The notes under the pieces are model-generated. The model was not told where the DNA came from. It saw only the letters and a program-made list of their open reading frames with translations, and searched no databases. From NCBI GenBank assembly GCA_024195265.1, contig JAJLRJ010000008.1, forward strand, positions 41,042,873-41,106,872: 64,000 nucleotides of DNA. The letters are read 5' to 3'. Below are positions 54,351 through 64,000 of the stretch, piece after piece (the stretch's first letter is position 1; the number at the start of each line of letters is the position of its first letter). A program made the translations under genes and the position numbers. The DNA comes from Dendrophyllia cribrosa (Eukaryota; Cnidaria; Anthozoa; Scleractinia; Dendrophylliidae).

Positions 54351-56509
54351 TCTTTCAGTGTCTACCAAGTGCCAGTTAAATATCGATAAATATAAGAAGA
54401 TTTATCATATTCGTACCCGGGAACGTTTAGCAAACAAAGGATTACCAATGTGCATGCAGAGGCGGAATTTAATAAAGCGTTGGGAAAAGTGGACGCAGAA
54501 CAGGTGTTAATCTTGCCCGCTCGATAGGAAGTGTAAGAGATACTTAACGAGTGCTGATAAATCATATAAAGGATTATTTGACAAGTGATTTATGGCCTGG
54601 GCATGCGGTATTTTTGGAACAAAAAGCGGCTGCTAGCTTTCACAGGCTATTTCCTTTCAATACTGAGTCCATCCATACAGTTTTTACAATCTTCGCCACC
54701 TGCCAGCTCAACAGACGTTCTATATTCCACTTGGTTACATCAAGGCTAAAACTCAGTCAAAATTGATATTAGCTTAGTCCATCAAATTCATGCGACATCG
54801 AGTTTTCGCCTTTTAGTTCAAGATTTTTAAAATATCGCAAAGAACATTTAGAGGCGCTAAAGAAAAGGTGTCGCAAAAATTAGTATGTAGGAAGATTAAA
54901 TGCCACTTCCATGTCAGGTAAAATCAAATAAAAACTGTCTTCTATATTATTTACAGCTTGAACCGAGTTAGTACTAGTTGTTAGTCCATTACCGTACTGA
55001 ATAACGTTAACAAAACTGTCATCTGTCATCCGCAATTCACACGATCAAACATGACCATTTCATATATTTTTATCACGTTCCTTTCTTTGTTTTTTTTTTC
55101 CCTAATATTTTACAATTTTGTCTTAATAGTTTTCGATTGGCAGTTTTAATCTTTATAATAAAATCACGAAAATAAAGTTAGTTGGAGACGAAAAATGAGA
55201 AAAATTAATTTAGTGTCTTGAAAAATCGAAAAAAAAATTATGTAGCGAAAATTTCATGAACTAAGATATGTTGCCGTGAAACGCTAAAGAAAAAACGTTG
55301 GAGTTTATTGTTGAAAGTAACGCATGACCCCGAAAAAAATTAACCATATGGTACTACATAATTAATAACAGTAGTGTCAGCTCTGGCCCCGGTTGTTTAA
55401 AAGGTGGATAGCGCTATCCACCGGATAAATCACTATCCAGTGGATACGTATTAACAAAATCCTTTGTGTTATCCGCTGGATAGTGATTTATCCGATGGAT
55501 AGAGCTATCCACCTTTTGAACAACTGGGCCCTGGAATATTAAAACTGAAAGAGTTGAAACATTTGCAAAATTATTAAGCATCATTAAACTATCTTGCAAA
55601 ACGTACGAAAATAATACCGTGAAAAATGGAAAAAGAATTAAGTTGAGAGAATAAAAAATAAATTTTACATGAAAACCAATTCACTGAGCCATCTCGATGA
55701 TCACCGAGTACTTTTGAAGTTGTAAACAATACGCATCTAGTCTGCAAGAGACTCTAAACATTGCGTGCGACGGAAACAAGTATCTATTAACTTTCTGTTT
55801 TAATTTTCAAACACCAAGCTATTAAATTCACGCAAAATTAAGGACTGTTTTGGAGTCTAAATGACGCATTGTGTGTGAGCAGACGCCATTTCAATTAAAA
55901 ACTGTATCTCTTGTCCGATAATTGTGCGTTCGTGTAAATTCGGAGCTGCAAAGTATCTAATCTAATCCAATACTTCTTTTTCTCATACGAGATTTTAAGG
56001 AGGCACATTGCTCATGTGGTTTACAGGAAAATAAATGATTACAAAAGGTGAGTTGAGAGTTTTCAAATTTCCAGTCTCCTTCGGCGGTTCATTTCAGCTC
56101 TTTATAGTTTTTGAAAATAAAGAACATTTGTAACAGTCTTTACGTAGGACTGATATGATATTTGAAATCGTGGCTATTTCTTGTGCGCTAGCATAAGTAG
56201 GTACCGTAGAGTTCCCGAATGTAGCTCTCCCCCCCCCCCTTTCCCCGAAAGTAACGGCTTCCCGAAAGTAACGTTAATTTTCGCGTGCCTTACTAGTAAT
56301 TTCCGAAAGTAACGGTGCAATCGAATATACCATAGTGATGTAGAAGTAGACATTTCCTTAATGTTTTACTGTATAAGAATTCCGTGGATGTGTTTTTTTT
56401 ATTATTATTTTTATTTCTTCAATTGTTACTCACGTATTTTAGCTGTCGGAAAGTAATGGCTACACGAAAGTTGCGGCCCCTTTACCCTGATAATTCTCCC
56501 TAACTCAAA
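54351..56509. other. Spacer between opposed satellite arrays
   Basis: AT-rich DNA without a recognisable gene. It contains the palindromic MITE at 55386-55530 and, near 56230-56470, several CCGAAAGTAACG phrases that repeat imperfectly. Confidence 0.5.
55386..55530. mobile_element. Palindromic MITE, GGATAGCGCTATCCACC family, copy 2
   Basis: GGCCCCGGTTGTTTAAAAGG and TGGATAGCGCTATCCACC on the left are mirrored on the right. Homologous to 34651-34789. Confidence 0.85.
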
Positions 56510-57330
56510 AGTTAGAACCACCTTATACAGCATAATAAACAGTACCTTAGAAACGGTACTGCTCAATTCAATAGCTTTCATTTATACTGAATGGTCACAC
56601 TTTAGGATTTCATCCACAGACTAAAAAGCTAAAACCACCTTGTACAGCATAATAGACAGTACTACGGGAAAGTAATGCTCAACCAAATGAATGGTCACAC
56701 TTCAGGATTTCATTCACACACTCAAAAACTAGAACCATCTTGTACAGCATAATAAACAGCATCACAGGAAAATACTGCTCAATACCTTTCATTTGAATGG
56801 TCACACGTTTTCTAAATCCACCTTGTAAACATAATAAATAGTACCTGTGCCAATGAAAGGACAATAGCTTTCATTTCAATAGTCATACCTTAGGATTTTT
56901 TTCACCAACTAAAAATTCATGAAATTTTGAACCACCTTGTACAGCATAATAAAGAACACAACAGGAAAGTACTGCTCAGTAGCTTTCATTTGAATGGTCA
57001 CACTTTAGTATTTAACCCACGGACTCAAAATTTCGTATCACTTGTACAGGATAATAAACAGTACCACAGGAAAGTACTGCTCAATAGCTTTCATTTGAAT
57101 GGTCACACTTTAGAATTTAACCCACGGACTCAAAATTTCGTATCACTTGTACAGGATAATAAACAGTACCACAGGAAAGTACTGCTCAATAGCTTTCAAT
57201 TGAATGGTCACACTTTAGAATTTAACCCACGGACTCAAAATTTCGTATCACTTGTACAGGATAATAAACAGAACCACAGGAAAGTACTGCTCAATAGCTT
57301 TCTTTCTTCTGAATATTTAATCACGCTTTG
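56510..57330 (-). repeat. 105-bp satellite array, about eight units, reverse
   Basis: The reverse complement of the 53770-54350 unit. The last three or four units (56985-57300) are almost identical, indicating recent expansion; earlier units are diverged. An open frame of 163 residues here is a product of the near-perfect repeats. Confidence 0.9.
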
Positions 57331-59059
57331 GGAGTTTCTTCACAGAATTGAAATTAAAATGATTGACTCTTACTTTTGGATTGCCCACGCTCCGTTGTGC
57401 ACAGCGGTTTTCCGTTAAAGAGCAGGTGTCGTTGGAAACAGGTGTATTCACGAATTAGCATGTTAAACCAAAACTGCGAAGGAGCGTTTAACACCGCATT
57501 TAATCCGCCGCAGAAAACGTAGTTTAGTTCACAAAAAATTGTCTCGTCAAATCAAAATATTTCCTAACATAAAGTTACCGCTCATACACACATACGTCTC
57601 ATTAAATTGCTTTCAGAGCGTGGTTTATTAAACTTAAAAATTCGCCTTCCAGATGCTAAAATGCTTTCTTAAATGCAAAGCGATTAGCGCGGCGCTAGTT
57701 AACAAAATTTTTGCCATTTTGTCGTCTTTTTTGCGAAGGAAGAGCGCCAGACAAGCCTTTTATTGAAAGTCATAGTTTAGCCATCAAGACGTCAAAAAAA
57801 TACCGAAAAAGCTGTCGGCATTGTTGAATAATTCACTTTGTGAAATTAAATTGCTACGGAAGAGAGGCACTTTCGCAAAATCTGAATCCGACACTTTATA
57901 AATCGCTGTGTCGTGCGGGTTTTTTCCCGACTTTCAGGAGCCAAAGACTACTGATGAAAATCTGTGGTTTTAAATTTTGCGCTCGCTTGAGAAGAACAGA
58001 TGGTGTGATTTAACCAAATTAGCTCCGCGACTTTTTGTTGCGATCACGGCGAAAAAATATGGACTCCGTTGCCGCGAGAACGCAGCCAAGCGCGATAGCC
58101 TCGCAAGCTTATTACAATACCCAAACTGTTGGCCTATTGTTTGGAAAAGTCGTATGTAAATAAACACTCGCAAATGGGAGTGTTTTGACATGTTTTAGTG
58201 ACAACAACATCAGGTTTATCGTGAGATAAAGTAAATCTCAGCACAAAGGCTTTTTCCGCTTTGATCGGGCGAGTCTCATAGCCGCCTTTTTTACTGATAT
58301 AGATCATCTTGTATAGAACCAGCATAAAAATGTTCTCAATGGGTCGGAAATGTCTGTAATCCAATATTCGCACAACAATGGGGAGATAAGATGCCGGTGT
58401 TTCCTTTGGAATATCATCGAGCGAGCTCGCTAGCGCACGCGCGGTTTGCCTCTCGAGACTTGCAGACGCTCTTTGCCTTATGAAAGCAGTCAAAACGAAC
58501 AATAGCGCCACAAAAGATGTTCAAATTGCGCGATTTTTCCGAGTTTACATAATCCTGCCCGAACAATACGGTGTTGAAAGTTTGGCTCGCGCCCACAAAA
58601 GCTCTCAATGTCATTGGCCTTTTGTGATAGTCCTGTCAAATTCGAACTGTCAATTCGCTTTGACAGGCGGAGTCAAATGATATCAAAAGGGGAGCGCGTA
58701 AATGTGTTGTCTTTCAACAAGCTAATTGACGTGTAGCATGGCGAAGTGAGTGCTTTCTGAGCCGCGCGCTTTTATCCCGTCATTTTGCATTCCGTGCCTC
58801 GAACCATATGCAAATTTTGACCGCGGAATAAAGTAAAGCGTCGGTGTTTTGAAAATCCACAATTTCGTCCTCTGGGATCCCTTTTTACCGTCCCGTTCGG
58901 CAGCTGGTAAAGTCAGAGCTACCACCTACCGGGCACGTAGAAGAGTTATTCGCATAAATTTCACGCGCGATACCTTGTAGTTTACATAAACGTACATAGC
59001 GGACAAGGAGCTGACTTGGAAAGCGAAGAATTGGCTGAATGAAGGGGCAGATCTGCAGC
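57331..59059 (+). promoter_or_regulatory. Upstream region of Lhx1/5
   Basis: Repeat-poor sequence between the satellite and the Lhx1/5 start, presumably holding its promoter, 5' UTR and enhancers. Apart from the octamer at 58808, no motif can be assigned with confidence; ORFs here look random. Confidence 0.4.
58808..58815 (+). promoter_or_regulatory. Candidate POU octamer upstream of Lhx1/5
   Basis: A perfect ATGCAAAT octamer lies about 245 bp before the chosen Lhx1/5 start codon. POU-class proteins bind this sequence. An eight-base match is expected about twice by chance in a window this size (both strands), so only its position makes it notable. Confidence 0.3.
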
Positions 59060-62000
59060 ATGGTTCAGCAATGCGCGGGATGCGAGCTGCCCATCTCGGA
59101 CAAATTCCTGCTCAAGGTTTTGGATCGCGTATGGCACGTTAAATGCGTCCACTGTCACGACTGCAAAAGCGCACTTACGACCAAATGTTTCTCCCGGGAA
59201 GGAAAGCTCTTCTGTAAGAACGACTTTTACAGGTAAGCGGCTCACAATCGGCCGAAAATCCGAAAAGTGCCTACTTATCTATAGCCCTGTCAAACTTTGC
59301 CCGGGCAAATTTAATTCGATAACAGTGCGAATTGTACAAGTTCTGACTAAACGTGCGTTTTTGTTTTGAATTTGTTAGGCGTTATGGAACCAAATGCGCT
59401 GGTTGCTGTCTAGGGATCTCGCCAAATGATATGGTTCGGCGAGCCAAGCACCTTGTGTTTCACGTTAAATGTTTCAATTGCGCTACCTGCAACCGGCAAA
59501 TCTTGACCGGTGATGAGCTATATTATGTGGGAGAGAGTAAATTCGTATGCAAGGAGGACTATTACCAATCACGCTTGCCCGCTGAATCCAAGCAGTCTGG
59601 TGAGTGAAGTAGAAAAGGAATTGGTTTGTTTATTCATACACAAACGGTTATTTAATCTTAATAGCTCTAATTTTTGTGTGTATGTGCGTGTGTTGCATTG
59701 TTTTGTAGACTCTGACTCCGAAGAGAAAGATCTTAGCTACGGTTTGGACGAGGATTTAGACATCGCGCTCGGGACAAAACGTCGCGGTCCGCGGACTACC
59801 ATCAAAGCTAAACAGCTAGAGGCGCTCAAAGCAACCTTTGCTGCAACGCCGAAACCTTCACGGAATATCCGCGAGAAATTAGCGCAAGAAACCGGCTTGA
59901 ACATGCGAGTCATCCAAGTTTGGTTCCAGAATCGAAGATCGAAAGAGAGACGGCTCAAGCAACAAGGCGTCTCACAACCCAACGCAGCGAGCCGCGCGAT
60001 CAGATCAGGTAGACGATCGAGAAGAGCAAGGGGCGAAAACCTAGGAAACGGCTCGGCTACTAACGCTGATCAGTCAATCAACACATCGCATATAAATTAC
60101 GCAGGTAGGTTGCATCATATATAGACTGGTGTAAACTTCTGTTTACCCTTCTTCCTTGTTAAGCTTTTCTCCAAGAGATTTTTCCCTCCGTCCCAACCCT
60201 TTCATCCGCGCGGTCAATCGGTTTTTGAGAATCGCACACGTTGTTCTCGTAACATGGGGAATATATCAGTCAAATTTAAATGGAAAACACTCGAGTTCGT
60301 GTTTGAGAAGCACTCGAAAGCTCTCGAATTTGATAGCACTTACAGCCGTCTTGACATTTTCTTCTCTTGCCCGAAGCTCTAAAAGCTTGCTCAGTTGCCC
60401 ATAGAGATGGACAAATTTACAAAGAACGTTTCTATGCAGTCACTATTTGTCTTCGCGCGCAGCGCTAAAAGGAGAATAAAAGCGTCCTAACCGCAAAACT
60501 CATAAAGCTCAAGTGGATGTGTCACAAACGATTTTTTTTTTTCAAAATCTGGCGAGTTACCAGAAGATACTTTTAAATCACAAATTTGAATAATGCGAAA
60601 GTGGCGTTCAACCTCCTATTGTTTTAAAAGGCATTATTCAACCATTTTGCCTGTCTTACATTTTTAGCACATTTATGGGAAACGACAGCTGTGGAAATAG
60701 TTTTCGTGCGGATAGCTCCAAGTTTGACAAAAAAAATCATCAAGCTAAAAATAGACGGTCAAGGGGAACATGCATGCAATATCCAAAGACATTTAATATG
60801 GGAAGGCAGGAAATGGTCAAATGGAAATGCTGTTTATCATCGAGTTTTGTTTTTAAGCGATAAGGGATTCAGCGGGGAAAAATTCGTTGGAAGTTACTTC
60901 ACTTCCTTAAGATATTTAACGTCTCGACTGACTCAGGGCTGTAAGCTTTCGCAGAATTTGCTATTGTATTGTAAGGCGGAAATGGCTCTTAGCATGTCGT
61001 GATTTTTGCCATGTGATATAGTCATACAGATTTCGTGTTACTTTAGTTGAAAACAAACTATCTACTGTTTTAAAAAAAATCTTCAACCTTTAATAATTTA
61101 AAGGGTTTGTCGTTTAGCTTCTGGGAGTCAAACGCTGCAGGTCAAGACGTAAACCCCGTTGTTTAAATCAAACCGAACTACTGAGAGTCAATTTTAATAA
61201 AATTTTCTACGAAGAGAGCTTTCATTGATATTTTTTAACAAACATTTTTTGCTAGCAGAATTAACATCATTGCAGAGGGATGACTCTTTCTTAAATTCGA
61301 CTTTGAGTTAAATCTTTTGACAAGAAAACTTAAATCCCTTTTAAAAAATACATGCAAAACAAACACGACAATCTTGGCTTTTGTTTAAGTGCTAAATTTT
61401 CGTACAGAACAGTAAAGTGTTTTATGATGTCTTCAGCTGTAACCTGGTGATGAAAAAAAAAGGGACGATGATTTTATTTCAAAATTTTGGGCCTGATGTG
61501 CACATTGACAACTTTTTCAAGCAAAATTTCTAGAATATGACAGTTTCTCGGTTTTTTGCTTGCCTGTCATACGATTGACTTGAACTTCCAATATTTTTGA
61601 CCGACAAAAAGTGTAAAAATTTCATAACACGTTGGTTGTAAAATATGGTCATCAACTCTAAAAGGAAGTCTATAATTTTTCAATGATTTTAATAAATTCG
61701 ATCGAGTTTTTTAATGTAAAAATTACTGGCTTTTTTCTTGGCCCGACAACTGTGTTTTTCGTTCAAGACTTGTTCGATATTGCTTTAGATCCGTGAAGAT
61801 TCCGCCTTTCAATTCTTAGGTCATAACATCACTCTTTGAAATATAGGCTTGCTTTCCATGCGCTATCTGTCTTAACCACAATGAGTTTGTTTACAAAATA
61901 TAATTCTAGAAAGCCCCCAAAACCGGCCTAGCAATCGCGTTTTAGTTTAAAGATAAGGCATTGAAAAATCTCCCTTAAAAACGGATATATCAAACAAGCT

Positions 62001-62332
62001 GTTTGGTTCTTAATTCTCACTGTGTTGTTTATTTCTTTCTCACATCAGCCTCACAAAATGTACAGTTTCCACCGACGGCGTTTGATGACTTTTACATGAA
62101 GCACGATCCTGGTTTACCGAGCGAAGTGCCGACCTCCATGGACAATTCTCAAATGATTCAAAACACGGGATTTAATAACCCGGGAATAATGCCGCCAAAT
62201 GCTGTTAACGATGGAAGCGCAGGAATACAGATAAGCAATTGCGTCGTTGGACAAACTGCGAATGGGGGAATATATGAAACAGTGGCCGGGAGACCGCACA
62301 ACACAATACCATCTTCCGCCGAAGTTTGGTGA
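59060..62332 (+). CDS. LHX1/5: LIM-homeobox transcription factor, Lhx1/5 (Lim1) class (4 coding exons)
   Basis: Lhx1/5 proteins are nuclear DNA-binding regulators of axial, organizer and neural development that bind LDB cofactors through their LIM domains. Exons: 59060-59232 (LIM1, starting MVQQCAGC), 59379-59599 (LIM2, [19 protein letters not shown]), 59709-60104 (linker and homeodomain) and 62049-62332 (C-terminal domain); 1074 nt, 357 codons plus stop. The homeodomain opens [18 protein letters not shown], and helix 3 reads [20 protein letters not shown] with Gln50, the Lhx1/5 signature. The C-terminus SSAEVW echoes the AAVW end of vertebrate Lhx1. An in-frame ATG at 59039 would add seven residues; 59060 is preferred because it sits in a better context and matches the family start. 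All zinc ligands are present. The last intron (about 1.9 kb) shows no coding element. Confidence 0.95.
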
Positions 62333-63047
62333 AAAATACGCCGTTCCTGAAATTTGTAGCCTGTAACTACTATCTAAACAGATCAGAGAAAAAGAGAATT
62401 ATTTAATGGATAGAAACGAATTCCACGAACAAATGGCTTGCTCCGAGTGAAAAAGAATAATAACTGCCGCCCCTTATTGATAAGAACAAAACACATCCAA
62501 AGAATACTTTGATTATATCGTTTCGCGGCAAACCAAGTCTGGCAGAACTCAGACTGAAAAAAAGAAAACCTAGTTATCTTTTGATCAATAAAGCGCCGCT
62601 CGCGAACTCGCCTGGCCATTAACAGGATCGAGTAAATAAAACTGAGTTTTGCCTCGGGGCATACATTAAGAAGCACGTTTTTGCGGAACCTGTGTAAAGA
62701 AAGGACGAAGTATAAATGAAAAATTATGACATCTTTAGCGGACGAGACACGTTCTAATATAAAGCGCTTTGAGATGAAAATGTAACTTATATTATAGTTC
62801 GCTTGGCGAACATCTGTATGAATTTGTAAATGTTTTAAAAGACTATTTTATAGCGTTCATCTGTGACGTAAGGAGTGTACAGGATGCTAATAAATGTACT
62901 CGATGACACCATATTATCTCGTCAATCGCTAAAGGTTGGTTAAGATAAAGAAAAATCTGGTCACTTTTTTGTGACTCCTGTAGAAGAAAAAGAAAAATTA
63001 GAATTTATCCAGCTTGTCCTCAAGACTTGTGTTTTTAATTCAAATGG

Positions 63048-63058
63048 AATAAAATAAA
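63048..63058 (+). terminator. Tandem poly(A) signals of Lhx1/5
   Basis: Two overlapping AATAAA hexamers (63048 and 63053) about 0.7 kb past the stop are followed within 15 bp by a GT-rich stretch (GGTGTGTATCGTATGTTT). This suggests a 3' UTR of about 740 nt. Confidence 0.65.
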
Positions 63059-63074
63059 GTCTTTAGACAGGTGT

Positions 63075-64000
63075 GTATCGTATGTTTACTCCCAGCTTTT
63101 AAAGGGTAGCTGTTTTACTTTCTAACTTTGCCAAATGTCTCTAAGCTTCTAAAAATGCCAAAAATCGTTTGGGAAATTTTCAATCAATTTCCATCGCATT
63201 TGCTTGAACCGTTCAAACAGACTCAAACACCTGCTAAAGAATCTTTTCAATTTTCACCCATACCAAAAAAAAACCACTTTGGTTTATCCATAAAAGACTT
63301 GGTTGTCTTCAAATTCCCATTGTTAAGAGGTTCTTGTTCTTTGATTAAAAAATGAATTGCTATAGTTCGCTGTTAAAAAGGTGTATTCAGAGGTCCCTTA
63401 GGAGCCAAAGGTTGACTCGTATGCATAGAAACTTGTGTATTCTCCCGCTCGATTGATTACAAAAACAAGAAAGCCAAAACAAGCACTAAAGACGGAACTG
63501 CTATTGAAATATCCTGGCGGGCGGCCAACAGAAACTGCAAAACACATGGAACTTTGGAAAGGACCACCCAATGTTTTGCAAAATAGAGTCCGGTTTCGTT
63601 CTTTAAAAAGGCCAAACTGGCTCATGTTTTATGCACGAGCCACAAGCGAGGCTTTTTAAACCAACACACTTGAGTTGGCCATGCCAGCGGGTGGCTGATT
63701 GCTTCTTGTCCGCAGCGCAGTCATGTTTTAGCCAACTTTTGTTTCAATGCGACAAAATCCCGCCCTAAAGCGTTCACGCGCGAAAAACAACGCGGTTTGG
63801 AACGACCCTTTTTCAGCCTTCCATGCACGATTTCGTTAAAAAATTGCTCTTAAAAAGTTCAAATCAGTTTAAAAGCTGTGGGTTTGGTTCAGGAGGATCA
63901 ACAGGAAATTCAATAATTCAGTCCTAATTGATTGTAATTTTTCAAAAACGAGAGGAGAAATTTATGTACATATTTAGCGTGCCCTCAAGCGGTTATCAGA
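63075..64000. other. Intergenic downstream of Lhx1/5
   Basis: No gene, tandem array or element with visible ends. Opposed 74- and 75-residue ORFs at 63398-63659 have no recognisable domain. Confidence 0.4.

Noticed and set aside
56927..57418. 163-residue repetitive ORF
   Set aside because: Product of the near-identical 105-bp satellite units, which are a multiple of three; no independent coding sign.

Overview
This window is AT-rich, intron-rich animal DNA. Small exons with GT-AG borders, long introns full of repeats, a bilaterian-type gene set and Penelope-like elements, Tc1/mariner relics and many short TTAA- or TA-flanked inverted-repeat elements suggest an anthozoan cnidarian, most likely a stony coral. 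That assignment is inference; no species can be named. No CRISPR, operon or bacterial feature is present.

Layout. About 2.36-21.07 kb (minus): an 18-exon MFSD1 lysosomal MFS transporter whose joined frame closes exactly (514 codons). Head to head with it, 177 bp away, is CRCP/RPC9, a Pol III subunit (plus, 21.24-24.07 kb), which looks damaged: exon 2 was not found and one exon junction is out of frame. A complete tRNA-Leu(UAG) gene lies at 25.7 kb (minus). About 29.79-39.25 kb (minus): an 8-exon DHHC palmitoyltransferase of the ZDHHC5/8 type (376 codons). Head to head with it, 217 bp away, is FBXW8 (plus, 39.47-45.99 kb, 5 exons, 654 codons). From 46 to 59 kb there is no confident gene: a Penelope-like retroelement (minus, 51.2-52.6 kb), satellite arrays and one weak spliced small-ORF candidate. 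About 59.06-62.33 kb (plus): a 4-exon LIM-homeobox gene of the Lhx1/5 (Lim1) class, with a POU octamer about 245 bp upstream and twin poly(A) signals at 63.05 kb.

The genes do not form one pathway: lysosomal transport, Pol III transcription, protein palmitoylation, ubiquitin ligation and developmental transcription. What links them is architecture: two divergent gene pairs on short shared promoters, with introns colonised by mobile DNA. Several repeats touch splice sites, above all in ZDHHC5/8.

Most interesting observations: hammerhead-ribozyme-like folds at the ends of two different Penelope-like elements; a satellite unit present once in some elements, seven times in another and as opposed arrays at 53.8-57.3 kb; an MFSD1 luminal loop with three N-glycosylation sequons; repeats abutting five ZDHHC splice sites; a Tc1/mariner relic with 38 residues between its last two catalytic acids; and the probable breakage of CRCP. 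Exon borders were read by eye from splice signals, frame and family resemblance; no alignment or transcript data were available.
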